Shown here: piece by piece, positions 1-11,905 of the stretch | Layout of the letters: every line of letters begins with the position of its first letter | How positions within the stretch are numbered: the stretch's first letter is position 1 | Source of the DNA: Mastigias papua | Taxonomy: Eukaryota > Cnidaria > Scyphozoa > Rhizostomeae > Mastigiidae | DNA length: 64,000 bases | Assembly: GCA_964019165.1 (NCBI GenBank) | Contig: OZ025271.1 | Location: forward strand, 7,213,570 to 7,277,569 | Reading direction: 5' to 3' | Notes under the pieces: model-generated | The model's database searches: none | Told to the model about the DNA's origin: nothing | The model's input: only the letters and a program-made list of their open reading frames with translations | Program-made: the position numbers and the translations under genes

Positions 1-423
1 GAGTACAATCCCAAGTAAGGACACTATATTACTTAATTAGGAATGGTGTGTAATTACCATCATGCAGACATACATACTTAACACATGACTTGCTTGGAAT
101 GCACTGATGAGCACAATGATGATTTTCATGATCGTGTTGATGATCATGATGATTACAGTGGCTACATTGATCATTGAAACAATACGAATGATTATGACAT
201 CACAGACCATAAATGATATGAGACAGAAATGACAAATGCCACTCACCTATGGCTTCTTGAGTGATGGGTTCTAAAACTGAAATAATTATTGAATAACATC
301 AGTATGACATATAAAATATAATTGAAATAACTAAAAAATATAAATACACAACTAAAGTATTATATATATCATATATCTCACTTTGCTTCAAAATACTACC
401 TTTCTCTGTCTACAATTTTTGTA
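1..423. other. AT-rich intergenic DNA, no gene seen
   Basis: The stretch is rich in ATGAT/GATGAT words and has only short open frames of low-complexity composition. I see no splice signals, domain or repeat boundary in it. Confidence 0.6.
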
Positions 424-623
424 NNNNNNNNNNNNNNNNNNNNNNNNNNNNNNNNNNNNNNNNNNNNNNNNNNNNNNNNNNNNNNNNNNNNNNNNNNNNN
501 NNNNNNNNNNNNNNNNNNNNNNNNNNNNNNNNNNNNNNNNNNNNNNNNNNNNNNNNNNNNNNNNNNNNNNNNNNNNNNNNNNNNNNNNNNNNNNNNNNNN
601 NNNNNNNNNNNNNNNNNNNNNNN
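424..623. other. Assembly gap (200 N)
   Basis: Exactly 200 undetermined bases. The round number suggests a fixed-length scaffold placeholder rather than a measured gap. Open frames that appear to cross it are artefacts. Confidence 0.98.
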
Positions 624-2738
624 TACAATAAAGTATGTAAAGCACCCACTCTCTCTAAGACAAAGTATCATAAATCTAGCGACAAATCTGTTGACTTATT
701 AAAATCATTCAAAATGACGATACTAATGTCTCTAAACTCCCGTGATTCTATGAGTTGGTTATCAAAGATCTTGTTGATGACAATACACTCAAAACCGTTG
801 TATTAAATTCTGAATCCTAATACTAAATGCATTAATGCCTGCAGCCTAATTTCTACCTAATCAAAAGGCAGATGCTGTATACCATTTGGCCTTTGACGTT
901 TTCTTGAATTTTCCAGATAGGCAATATCACTTAGTTTGAACTGGTGAAATTATGGGCCTATTTCGGAACCAAAGTGCCGATTCATATTACACTCTAAAAT
1001 TTCTTATTTCTCTCTGTTTGATGATTATAGCATCTGATACCCCATACAGTGTTCAATTGACGCGTAAAAAGTAAATTAATTTTACTGGTCAGCTTTTGGG
1101 TTCTATATCGGTGACTACCACACTGAAAGAAGCCTCACTTCCAACTTTTGTGTTACATCCTAGAATTTCATACGTTATCCCTGCACTTGAGCTGAGATAT
1201 AACTGAGTCTCCAAATGTAACATTATGATGTCATGTAACTGATTATTACTCAACTGTCAGGGAGGGAAGGGGCTTCGACCACATCAGAGCAATGAATCAT
1301 TGCAAGGGGATGAATGGTGTCAAAAGTAATTTTTACCTACTTCAATACACACACAAAATGAAAAATTAACGGTGAGTTACTTTTATGTCTAAGAATAAAA
1401 TATATACATAAACTATCTAAACTCCGTTGAGATATGTCCTACTCAGCAAAAAGCAACTAATATTTCAATAAACAACTGGTAGTCCTTCAAAGGCAACATT
1501 GTGAAAATCGCTTATTTCTTTCTGTCGATATCTTTCAAGAAAAACCTGAAAACACAGATAGACAGTTCCTCATTCAGTGCTATTAATCTCTGGTCTTTGT
1601 CGTTCTTTCATTATATTTTTCTGAATATCACTCAACCAACATCGCTTACGTCTTCTTCTGTTCGTCCGCCATGATGAGCACCTGCAAATGTCAATAAGAG
1701 ATTTATCAACTAAATCGAGGCTGCAAGAGACAAACCGAAAGCCTAGTCTACTTAAAACACAGAGATATGACTTAAAACACAGAGATATGACTTAAAAAAT
1801 TAACGCTGTTGGTCCCGATGGTTTCAAATTGTTCCTTGGGCAGTGCAAAAGTGGTAGGGCTGTAAAGCTGTACCTCCTCCTTTTCTCCTAAGCATCTAGG
1901 AATCTCAAGTGGACATCTCAGCATGATCAATAGCTAAGAGTAAACATTGGTAATATAATGAACCAATGGAATTCACTGCCCAACAATGTTATAACCTAAA
2001 TCCGCCATTCTAGAGCGCACTTTCTAGCTCTCAGGGGCGTGGCCCCCAAAATTCACACCATGTAGTTCTTGCACTCTTCTTTATTTACTCTTGCAACACT
2101 ACTGATTATAACGATCTTTCAATTAACCATGAAAATGTTAAAAAGTAGGACAGCATTTACCAACCGTAACGACAGACAAGCTGGTTCAAGGGATACCCGC
2201 TGTTCTTGTAGCATGCAACAGCGAAGTATGACATTGCCCCCAATAAGGGTTGCCTGAGATTTATACTGTCATGGAATAATTTTGTAAAGAACCTAGCGGT
2301 CAGAAGAGAGACAATATTACCTTTGGGACGATCGTTGAGACTTTAGCCCATCCATAAAACAACAAAGTTCATTGACATTTACTGTAGTTGTAGACCTTCT
2401 TTAGGCAACGCTTAAAAGTTTTATTCAACGCAAAGAGAAGAGTTAGACGAACAAGTGATAGCAAGAGCCATATAACTGTCCTTGTTACATTTTTTCTAAA
2501 GAAACCTTTAGGCAAGTATTGCTTACCCACTAGCAGACAGCTGGCAAATTCATATGCATAAAACGAATTCTAAACAGAATAAATATCCCCGTGTCCTTAA
2601 AAACAATAGCCTATAAAGCATTGATCCAGTACTGAAATTTAACAGTACCTTTGTAAAATAAGCTAATATCATCTCAAGAATCTGGGTGTAACTAAAGTGA
2701 CTGTCTCGATATGTCCCATTGACTTCATATCGAAATAT
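624..2738. other. Intergenic DNA, no gene seen
   Basis: Only short open frames without recognisable composition or splice context. It holds one short tandem duplication (1751-1790) and otherwise nothing I can name. Confidence 0.5.
1751..1790. repeat. 20-bp tandem duplication, two units
   Basis: The 20-base unit beginning CTTAAAACACAGAG occurs twice without a mismatch, and a third partial start (CTTAAAA) follows at 1791. It looks like replication slippage in non-coding DNA. Confidence 0.9.
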
Positions 2739-2919
2739 CATAGCCGCGAAATGTTTGAGAGCTCTGATCAGGTCTATTTTCTGTTAACCTAATTGAACAA
2801 TCATCATGCAGGATTCTGACTACACATGCTAAGACTAGGTCCATTATGTATGATGATTGGTCAATTAGGTTGGAAGAACATAGACCTGATCAGTACTCTC
2901 AAACCGCTGGCAGCTATGC
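2739..2919. repeat. Imperfect inverted repeat (MITE-like hairpin)
   Basis: Left arm about 2739-2810 and right arm about 2848-2919 are reverse complements with scattered mismatches. Shared cores include TGATCAGGTCTAT, AACCTAATTGA and CAATCATCAT. About 37 bases separate the arms, and weaker similarity continues outward. There is no coding capacity. The form suits an old palindromic MITE, but I could not fix termini or a target duplication, so the class is open. Confidence 0.7.
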
Positions 2920-5132
2920 CTATCGAAATACAACGGAGGTAATGATACTGAGAGGAAACAAGCTGTAATCCGAAGAAAAACTCATTCATAAGCATTAACA
3001 GCGAAGCTCTAAATTTAAATTTACTGCATATATCGATTAAAATCAGCATTTTCTATCATGTAATATACTTAAATGGCGATAGGCAACAGCAGCAGCAGCT
3101 TTAAATGTGCAGTAACTTCTTATTGTATTTGTGCTTATAAAAAATCTTAATGCTGTACGTCAAATGGTCCTCTCTACAATGGTGTCTGATGTTAACTTGA
3201 TCCTAAGATCTGACCTGGCTGTTAAATTGGTAACTGGAGATTAACAACGTCACAGGGGTGGGTAATATATGTTACCTGATTTCCATATAATACATAAATT
3301 AATCTAAAGATTCTATATAGAATAATTTGTTGTACAAAGTGTCACTTTTAAAGAAGAGATAAATTCTTCCAATTTTCAGTTGCAACTAGTTGACTAGGCC
3401 TAATCCCAGAACAAAAAGAACGATTGCTTACAAACCAGGCTGGCTGCGAACAAATTCAACTATTTAATCAGTAAAATATCTTGACCGATTTCGACAGGTC
3501 CATGGAGAGAGGGTCAGGGGGTAGGTTATACCGGACCACGAGCCTGAGTGGGGCCATAAAAGCCTATGGAATGAACCTTAAGTGGCATTTACATTCTACC
3601 GTGATGCAATCAGGGCACGTTTCTTCCGAGGCTCCGCATAAGCTATCGGATGTGTACTATGGACGCAAAGTGCAACTCGTTGGTTTGAATTTACTAGTAT
3701 CCAGCTAAGCTACAACTTACTTACTATTGACATGATATATGACATGGCTCATTAATTAACAGTTGGCAAAAATGTTCAAACATGTAACAAAAGATACAAA
3801 GATAGTCCAACAATCTACACTACAAAATACAAATGATTGTAAAAGAGAGATGGTTAAAATTACCATAAGGTATGTACAAAAACTACACAGTTCGCACGTG
3901 GATGATTTACAACTTCATGGTTTTATCATTCTTTCTAAAAACTTCGGTGACGTGCGACTATTTATCTCAGTAGGAAGTGTATTACAGAGGAAATGAAGAT
4001 GCTGCAATCGTTAGAAAGCTTTGAAAAGTGACAGTAGATGCACAAAGTCCAGTAGCATTTAAATCTCAATTAAAACAATATCGACAATTGATGCCAGGGA
4101 ATAGCAAAGTCTGAATCTGATTCATTTTGTGTATCTGTACTTAAAAACGTGCGGGTTTGTAACTCGGGCATATCTGTATAGTGAAGTTAAGTCCTCAAAA
4201 GTAACACAAACCAACATGTACAGCACTCGGATAGGTTTCTAGGATTTAGTGCTTGGTACGCTCTATGTGCAATTGGAAGAAAACAACCACACCCATTCTT
4301 TCATAAAACAATTATTTATACACATTTTGTAGGTTAGTCCCTGATTGATGTTCACTGACTGATGCTACAGTTTCACTCATTGTTCTACTGAAAACAACCC
4401 CGATTAGAGAAATTTCTCCGTTTCAGGTACCTAACAGATCCAATTGTGAATGGGACGGAAAAATTTGCCAATATGCAGTTGCTGAGTAAGAGGGTAATAA
4501 AATTACTAAGTGTGATTACACATGGATGCAACTGAGTATGGACTAAGTCAATCATTGAAGTTCAATCTCCTTGTTATATGACAACGAAAATGTCACTCGT
4601 TGGAGACTCAAATGAGGTAAGTAGCTGTAGGATTCTGCTACAAAGCAGATTGGCAATGGTTGCGTTGTAAGAAGTATCAAGTAATTCATCCATTGGTAGA
4701 TAATAGTTCGAGTTTCTTAGGCCCGTAAAGAACTGAACACGGACTGAGGGAAGGGGGGGGGGGGTTAAATGGTGAGCGTAGTTGGAGCGCCAGCAGTCGA
4801 AAAACTTCACAAATAGCTTTTATGACATTGTTCGACGCATTCAATTCACCACATATCAAAAAAGTACGTTTCGCTCCGTCCTGCTTGGCAGTCAAACGGA
4901 GGAGATGCATTCTTCCAATCTACTAACATCAATCAGGTGACCGTGTACCAATGAGGTATATAGTTCAGTCTATCGAAATTGCTCACATTGTTAATATGAC
5001 GTGCCGAAAACTTTCCAGTAAGTGTTTCAAACGGTTCTCAATAAATAAACCATAGAAATACTGGATTTTAGTTTATGTACCAGATTTACATGCTTCAGAA
5101 TCACATTCTGCTATGCAGTGAAAACGGCTACT
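2920..5132. other. Intergenic DNA, no gene seen
   Basis: No recognisable coding exon, RNA gene or repeat boundary. It contains a CAG run near 3088 and a 12-G homopolymer at 4753-4764. The open frame near 3481-3708 matches no family I know and has no splice context. Confidence 0.5.
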
Positions 5133-6296
5133 CAGGGCTCGTGCAGGATGTTGGCAATTCAAGGAGTTTTCAAGGACTATTCAAGGACTAAAATAAAAAT
5201 TTTCAAGGATCTTTAAATTAATAGACCTTTGTGGGTATTTCATGTCTTCTGAAAAAGCTCAAACAAATACTACGAATTAATACACATTCCTAGTGTATGT
5301 ACATAGAGCTACAAAAGTAATAATTTAATGTTTGTATTGAATTTGGACTCTGAGATTTATCAAAAGTGTGAGAATGATTTTAAAGTTAACAATGCTTCAA
5401 ACTCTGGTCCTTGCAAATGAAACAAGACGAAAATTCTTCTATTCTGAACTTGCCAAAGTCATTTTATTGCGCACTGCTATATGGCTGTTTGGTATGTTTT
5501 ACCTAAACAGAAAACGTGATTTTTCCAAGGGTATCAAAATGTGAAGCAGATGAAAAAATACGTATATATAGTAATAACATTCAACATTTCATAGAGCACG
5601 AAAAAGGTAGCTAAAATTTGAAAAATTATGCTAGAGACTTCAAAATTGGAGCATTTACGTAATTTGCTGGGTAATCTGCTTTCAGTAGGAAACTTATAGG
5701 TCCAAGTTGCCAAGTGTTGACCATGTGACTCGATCCTAGAAGCCATGGGTCAGTCTGTTATTGCTCAAAACAGAAATTCTAGACTTCTCTTCGAGTTTCC
5801 TGCTGAAGGAATTTGCTGTCTACAAAACTACAAGTTGCAACTTTGTGGCAAAAACATCACTCTGGAACAATAAGTACACAATATGAAATACATATACACA
5901 TTCATGGTATCATGTAACATTCCACTCGGCATTTTGTCTTGTAGGATCATTTTGAGTATATTGCCAAGAATCTAGGTTAAGTACAATCTGTCCACTTCCA
6001 TAGCAAAAGCATTCGAACGAAAGCCATACGTTGAGATGAAACGTTTTCTACAAATTTGAAACAATAGAAAAGTAAAAAATGGAACATTTCTTGGCATATA
6101 ACTAGTTTACTTGTACGATCTTCTGTATCATTCTCTATTGTTCTCAATGATGTAAACAGTAAACATTCATAAATTTCAAGGAGTGTGATCAATTTTCGAG
6201 GAAAACTTCCCATTTTCAAGGAGTTTCAAGTGCCCTTGAAATGAAATTTCAAATTCAAGCACTTTTCAAGGAGTTCAAGGACCTGCACGAGCCCTG
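5133..6296. mobile_element. hAT-like non-autonomous element, 1164 bp
   Basis: The ends are a perfect 15-bp terminal inverted repeat, CAGGGCTCGTGCAGG at 5133-5147 and its complement at 6282-6296. The sequence GCTACT flanks both ends directly (5127-5132 and 6297-6302), a 6-bp apparent target duplication. The CAGGG start is typical of hAT elements, although most hATs duplicate 8 bp. Inside each end the word TCAAGGA recurs several times, like the subterminal transposase-binding repeats of hATs. There is no transposase frame, so it must have moved in trans. Superfamily assignment is an inference; the element boundaries are well supported. Confidence 0.85.
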
Positions 6297-6357
6297 GCTA
6301 CTATGAAACATCTCCAAATACAATTTCAGTGAATTACTGACGGCACTGCTTTACCTG

Positions 6358-6380
6358 CCCCCCCCCCCCACCACCACCAC
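6358..6380. repeat. Poly-C tract followed by CCA repeats
   Basis: Twelve C (6358-6369) run into several CCA units. A simple low-complexity tract, prone to slippage and sequencing error. Confidence 0.9.
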
Positions 6381-6662
6381 TGTCTGCGGGCCTGTAACTT
6401 AACTACATTCATACCACATATAATTACGTTTGACACATGCCAACCTACAAAATGAACATAACTGTTTATGCTAGTAGAATACGCGAGCAGCAAAATAATT
6501 AAATAGATTAGAGTTTAATACGACTACGAAATTCGACTGTACGTCCTATTTGAAACCAAATCTGTAATGAGCGTGTAAAGTCATAGGTCAATTCAAATGT
6601 CACTTGATCATAAGCACCTTTTCATACATATCCTCTGAATAGTAAAAGGACTGCCAATACAA

Positions 6663-7303
6663 TCAGCTGGCAACATCGCAATGGGCTTGCTCATTTGTCA
6701 ATGGTAGCATTTCATTTATTTTCCGGATTACATCATTTCTATTCAAAGTTCGCAAGTGTTTTTTCAGAGTAGAAATAGTAGGTACATTTTCCATGGCAAC
6801 CAGGTGCCGGAACAGCTTAACAGTTGTTCTCTCTTGTTTCACATTTGTGCTGAAATGTTCAATTTCATTGTAATCATAGTTGTAGTAGTCCGCAATATCT
6901 CTCCACGACGGTAGCCGAAAAGTGTTTTTCGACAACTTATCCGCTACATTTTCCAAAAAATAGAACCAATTTTGACCATTACCATGCAATTCTGCCAAAG
7001 TACTTTCCAAGGTAAATTCAAGCCTCTTCTCTGAAATGGCTTTTCCTATAGGAGGGAAAATACTCTTTAAATGGAGATCCTGTTCAATAAGTCTCTTTAT
7101 CTCGACCAACTTGATGCCCCCTTTCGTGTGTGCTAGATTTGTAAAAAAGTTTCGAGAAGGTTCAACTGATGATAACTGTGTTTCTTTTATGTCAAACAGG
7201 TTAGCCAGACCCTGCAAATGGATCCCAGAGTCCTGTTCCAACAAGTCTGCAATAACTGTCAGTAAGGCTCGGTTATTCAGTATAAGTTCAATACCACGTT
7301 GAT
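6663..7303 (-). CDS. FADD-like adaptor, terminal exon (possible death-effector domain, then death domain)
   Basis: A minus-strand open exon of about 213 codons, bounded by a 3' splice site (CCATTGTAG just above 7303) and a TGA stop at 6663-6665. The C-terminal ~85 residues read as a six-helix death domain: an FYFLENVADKL helix, SWRDIADYY with the conserved Trp, IEHF, TVKLFRHLV, and a final TLKKHLRTLNRNDVIRKI. The N-terminal ~85 residues (LLTVIADLLEQ, then FFTNLAHTKGGIKLVEIKRL) have the spacing of a death-effector domain, but this is weaker. That order and size match FADD, the adaptor joining death receptors to initiator caspases; this is family knowledge. The upstream exon with the start codon was not found. 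An ATTAAA (minus strand, 6514-6519) may be the polyadenylation signal. The frame has no internal stop, unlike its decayed neighbours, so it is probably a living gene. Confidence 0.62.
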
Positions 7304-7557
7304 CTACAATGGGAAGGTAATAACGATCGATAAATCATACACAATCTTGTCATTGTAACAAAGAGATTGCTTCCCTAACATATTGAAAATGCAAAGACTG
7401 TGTATGCAAGGAGCACAGCAATGAAAATGTATCAACCATTCAAAAATACTAATGAACAAGGTAGACATTGTTACTAATAAAGGTAAGTACTGTGATTGCA
7501 TGGCTATAACCACACAATTTCAGTCGAGATACCGAATAGAGAACGGTTTTTGCGTTC
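7304..7557. other. Probable intron upstream of the FADD-like exon
   Basis: On the minus strand this precedes the exon at 7303 and ends with an acceptor (CCTTCCCATTGTAG). No further exon is recognisable between here and the LINE fragment. Confidence 0.4.
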
Positions 7558-7916
7558 ATCAGAAACTGATCCTAAGGTGTCACTGCTTTAAACGGTCAAT
7601 GGCCAAAAGGCTTTTTCTTATCACGGTCCAAAACTGTGGAACAGTCTAGAAAGAGCTACTAAATTGGCCTCCTCCCTAAAAATCTTCAAAGAACAGCTAT
7701 AGTCGGGGACAACTTTTATTTCATCTTTACGTTCTGCTTTTATAGCCTAAGTTTTATATAATATTGTAAATTAGGCTAGGTTAGCAAATTTCTCTTGTCA
7801 TTAGTATTAGTGCTTATTATAATCTTTTAAACAGGTCAGGTTGAAAAGCATATATATGTATGAACCTTTAACCCGTAAAATATTATGAAATGAAAAGAAT
7901 GAAATGGATGAATGAA
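7558..7916 (+). mobile_element. LINE (Jockey/CR1/L2-like) 3' stub
   Basis: One plus-strand frame reads GPKLWNSLERATKLASSLK and then IFKEQL and a stop near 7700. This is the characteristic end of ORF2 in Jockey-, CR1- and L2-type non-LTR elements (PKLWNSLP... FKKxL). Upstream the frame is broken, so the copy is 5'-truncated. About 200 bases of AT-rich 3' UTR follow, ending in a GAATGAAATGGATGAATGAA-like tail that resembles the short tandem tails of CR1/L2 elements. The 5' boundary is approximate. Confidence 0.65.
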
Positions 7917-8336
7917 AAGTCTGATTGCATAAGTCGAATTTTTGTGAAAGTTGGAGGGCTTTTGAAACACGGTTTCAAGATAGCACAATATACAAGTATA
8001 AATTTGATCTAGATGTCAATGGCAAGGTGAAAAAAGTTTCAGCCAACGAACATCATACTCTCAAATGGAGTAAGAGCCAACGGGAGCTCGTAAAAGGCAC
8101 TATAGTCTTGCAAAAAAGTCAATAATGGCGGTTAAAAACCTTCCAAGCTGTGAGAAAGTGCACTGAAAAACTAAGCATTCGTCCTCTCCTTCAGTACTAC
8201 AAGCGATAGACATCCAAATTATTTATTTTATATTGACATCACCAGGGACTCTGCTTTTTCCCATTTCCATGGGCTCCATACAAGCTCTCAGTGGGTTTGG
8301 ACTAATTCAGTATAACGTGAACTATGCATAAGTCGG
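7917..8336. other. Intergenic DNA between LINE stub and BEL LTR
   Basis: No recognisable gene. It lies directly outside the left LTR of the BEL remnant. The gypsy sequence found beyond the right LTR does not continue here, so the locus has been rearranged since insertion. Confidence 0.45.
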
Positions 8337-8709
8337 TGTGTTGGAACATTGAACTATTTTATGCATTGTAAATATGCGTTTCAGTTAGAGCAGTAGTGAT
8401 GAAGTGTGAGGGAGTGACGGGAGTATGGAAAGAGAGTGGAAGAGAGAAGAACGGGATAGATAGGATAGAAATGAACGAAAGGTAGATAGGAATTGATTAG
8501 CAACGAATGAAAAGAGATACTATTATTGAAGACAGAGGTGATTGAGTGAGTGTGGTGTATGAATAGCTGCGTTACTTTGTTGATTAAGCATTTTCAATTG
8601 ATAAATGCGTGATTTGAGTTTGAGTCGATCTTGGTAATTTCATTAAAGTGCAAAATGTCCTGGAACTCGGAAGAGGTTGAATATAGTGAACATTTCACTT
8701 ACAAACGCA
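8337..8709 (+). repeat. 5' LTR of BEL copy 1 (internally deleted)
   Basis: Starts TGTGTTGGAAC and aligns along its length with 12355-12797. About 70 bases present in the right LTR after GTATGAAT are absent here, and the last bases (CAACACA in the right LTR) have decayed to ACGCA. Confidence 0.85.
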
Positions 8710-8779
8710 TTATATTTGGTGCCGTGAACAACGGGATATTTAGCAAATTTGACGTAGAATAAACATCGAAACTCAGGCA

Positions 8780-9430
8780 TGCTTATCGGAAGGTCGCAGA
8801 AAACATTGCAAAGGAAGTGGCGAAACTGACTGAGAAAGAGGCAAGTTTACCTCCAAGAAAATCAGAGATGACAAGAATACAACTTTTTGAGACCTCCACT
8901 ACAATTAAAAAGCTTGATAGTGAGATAGAAATGCTGTTGTGTGAAAAAGAAGGAGATGTAGACATTTTAGCACAGATAACAGAAACAAGAAAGATAAACG
9001 AAAAGTATCACGAAGCATTGTTGCGCTAAAGACGCTGAAAGATAGATTTGGAAGGGACGAAGAAATCAGAAGGGTTCATTATGACGGATTAACGAAATTG
9101 GAACCAGTATACAATGATAGGGATATAACGAGAGTAAGAAAGCTGTATGATGAGGTGGATTTCCATCACAGAGCATTGCAAGCATTGGGGAAGAAGTAGG
9201 AATAGTACTCGGATGTATTTGTCCCACTGATTGAAAGCAAATTACCTGACAATATGAGTTTCGGTATTGGCAAAGAAGTGTACTACATGGAAGGCAGTAT
9301 TTAACACGCAGTGGTTTTGGACAAGTAGAGCCGAAACAGATGTGCTACAACATTCATGAAATTGAAGTAAAATCTTTGAAGGGAAACAAATCAGTAAAAA
9401 TGAAAGTTACAGAGGTGCCAATTGTTTCCA
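8780..9430 (+). pseudogene. BEL gag remnant
   Basis: A lysine/glutamate-rich coiled-coil-like segment (8817-9029) is followed in shifted frames by pieces such as KLYDEVDFHHRALQALGKK and DVFVPLIESKLPDNM. These correspond to the gag region of the intact BEL copy (HDKVETHYRGLKAME... VVPVLLEKIP). Stops and frame changes separate them, and no zinc-knuckle region is visible. In a working element this part would make the particle protein. Confidence 0.65.
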
Positions 9431-9499
9431 AAGGTACAAGAAATAAGTGTATACAGATAGTGCAGAGTGAATACAAACACTTTAAGGGTCTCTGGTTCT

Positions 9500-10946
9500 C
9501 AGATATTTGAAACGCGAGCATTTAGAAATCGACATTCTCATTTGTTCAGGTTATTTGTGGGAGTTTCAAATTGGTAACATTATACGGGGTAACTGGGTGA
9601 GCCAGTAGCAGCTGAGATCAATTTAGGCTATGTGCTTTCTGGACCACTGAAAGGAGTGCAGAAAGAACCAGCAAATGTGCAACTTTGTATAGAAGAAGAA
9701 GACGAAAGACTAAACGAAAGAGTAAATGAATTGTGGGATTTAGAAACCATTGATATCAAAGAAGAAGATTCGGTTTACGAATCATTGATAGATGACATAA
9801 GTTTTACGACAAAAGTCCGTATCGTATACGATGGTTCGGCCAAACAGAGCAAGTCAAGTATATCCTTGAATGAGAGTCTACAGATCGGAGCACCACGGAT
9901 GCCATTAATGTATGATGGTTTGCTGAGACTGAGATGCTATAACACAGCATTAATAGGTGATATCCAGAAAGCGTTCCTAAGTATCGAAGTCGATGAAAGA
10001 GACTGAGATTCCTTAAGATTTATCTGGGTTGATGATATAAGCAAAGAAATGTTCATGCTAGTAATATATAGATCTAACAGAGTAATTTTTGGAGCAGGAT
10101 TTTTGGTCCTTTCTTACTAAATGCGACTATTAAATTTCATATAGAGAAATGCAGAGAAAAAGATCCAGACTTCAGTGATAAGATGAAAAATAGTTTCTTG
10201 GTAGATGACCTAGTCACGGGAAACGATAGCGTTGAAGAAGCATTTGAGTTGTACAAGAAAACACAATATCGAATGGCTGAAGGAGGATTCTTAATGCAAA
10301 AATGGAAAAGTAATGAAAGTCGATTAGAAAAGATGATAGAAAATGACAAAAGGCAGCAAGAAAGTCTTAATGAGAAGTCTACGAATGTGGAAAATGGTGA
10401 AACCAAAGAATTACCAGACAAGTTAGAGAAAGCTTTTAGTACGAGTGATAAAGTTTTGGGAGTGCAATGGAACAAACTAGATGACAAGCTACAAATAAAT
10501 ACATAGAAGGAATAGAAAAAGCCACAAAGCGATGAGTGTTGAGTACAACTGCAAAGATGTATGATCCTATAGGAATTATTAGTCCAGTCTTAGTTGATGC
10601 AAAGATAATGCTACAGGAGATATGTAAAGAGAGAATTGGATGGGATGATGAGCTCAGCGACAGACGAAGAGCACTGTGGTTTAAATGGATTGAAAGCCTG
10701 TGACTTGCAAAGATAATAGAAATGGAAAGATCAATTATGAAAGTCAAGAAAGTAGATGTTAAGGAAATAGCTATTCATGAATTCAGTGGTGCAAGCCAAA
10801 AGGCCTATTGTGGTGCTATTTATCTGGCTGTTCAAACATTGAATGGCTTGGAAGTAAAGTTGCTAACATCAAAAACAAGAGTTACACCTCTGAAAGAAAT
10901 GCCAATTCCACGACAAGAGCTCATAGCCGCTAGAATAGCACTTTGA
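9500..10946 (+). pseudogene. BEL protease-RT-RNase H remnant
   Basis: Pieces in order: GYVLSGPLKG at the end of the protease region (9632), WDLETIDIKEED, then a jump straight to TTKVRIVYDGSAKQSKSS (9810). Relative to the 52-kb copy that jump drops about 110 residues of early reverse transcriptase. Next come DIQKAFLSIEVDE (the palm aspartate motif), FLVDDL (the catalytic DD pair, 10195), WKSN, and the RNase H start FSGASQKAYCGAIY to PIPRQELIAARIAL (10946). Stops occur at about 10006, 10506 and 10700. The reading order matches BEL pol; nothing here can be functional. Confidence 0.82.
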
Positions 10947-11004
10947 CCTCTACATAGAAGGTCAAGAATGCGCAATAGGATAGTTCCGATCCTAAACTTG
11001 AGAA

Positions 11005-11382
11005 ATGGCGATCACTTCATCTTTTGCAAGTGATTCAGAATACGAAGAAGAAGCTTTTCTCGCACTGCTACTACTACGAAGACACCGACTTCGTCGTCTA
11101 CGAGCTCAGAAGAGAAAAGTGTGGGCTAAGCAATGGGTTTCAAGACGATCAACGCGCGGTGTGTTTTCAAGCCTAATTCATGAGCTCGGCTGTGAGGACC
11201 CTGAGAAATTTCGTCATTTCCATCGTTTGGAAAGGGAGCAGTTTGAAGAGCTGTTGGATTTAGTGCATACGAGAATTTGTAAAGAAGATACAAAGTGCTC
11301 AAATTATCAAACCAGTTTGATTTCGGATTTTCTGGTTCACAAGGCAGAAATGTCACAAAAAAGTCGCCGCACAAGGTGAAAA
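11005..11382 (+). pseudogene. PIF/Harbinger transposase N-terminal fragment
   Basis: The frame reads an acidic start, an Arg-rich stretch (LLLRRHRLRRLRAQKRK), then RGVFSSLIHELGCEDPEKF and RLEREQFEELLDLVHTRI. This is the typical Harbinger pattern of R..G.y..L..EL..D...f..f.R....F..LL..v...I. The frame stops at 11377-11379 and the DDE catalytic part is missing. It lies where the BEL copy's late RNase H and integrase should be, so it is an insertion or a filler at a deletion. No Harbinger TIR or 3-bp target duplication could be recognised at its edges. Confidence 0.68.
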
Positions 11383-11428
11383 CTTTGCTGAGCAAAGTGG
11401 CACGAGAGGCACTTTGCTCAGCAAAAGT
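11382..11428. repeat. Nested hairpin CTTTGCTGAGCAAAG
   Basis: ACTTTGCTGAGCAAAGTG (11382-11399) and its near-perfect reverse complement (11411-11428) are separated by about 11 bases, and each arm is itself almost palindromic. It sits just after the stop of the Harbinger fragment. Confidence 0.85.
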
Positions 11429-11905
11429 CCCGCCGTGTGCGCCTACCATGACGTATGACTATTCAGAAATGGGAGAGGGATATGATTACACCTTCGCACC
11501 TAGTATATGGATATTGTCACATATTTATGTTCAGTCTTATATTGTCGTTGTCCTCGTTCATTGTTTGCTGCTTCGTTTTGTATTGTATTAATTTATATAG
11601 TTTATTATACTTAGATGTGATGAACGCTATTAACGAACGCTATCGTTGAAAGTTGAATAGAGGCCCAAGAGGACAAGACATATTGTTATTTTTACGCTAC
11701 ATTGAACTAATTAATTGTGGATTGTTTTTCTCTTGGGAGAAGTACCGGTTGGTTTGCTGTTAGATACCATGTTGTTTGGTTGAATTTATTCGTGTTTGTT
11801 GGTGACTTGATGGTTAGTCATTTTAAGCCATTAATCTTACTCGTGACAGATATAGATTTGATTGCATACCTGATGATGTAAAAGATGAAGAAGATGAGTA
11901 ATGTG
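11383..11905. other. Unassigned filler inside BEL copy 1
   Basis: After the Harbinger fragment comes AT-rich sequence with no recognisable frame until BEL integrase homology resumes near 11930. It may be Harbinger non-coding sequence or decayed BEL. Confidence 0.35.

Noticed and set aside
383..671. Open frames spanning the N run
   Set aside because: They consist almost entirely of undetermined codons from the 200-base gap.
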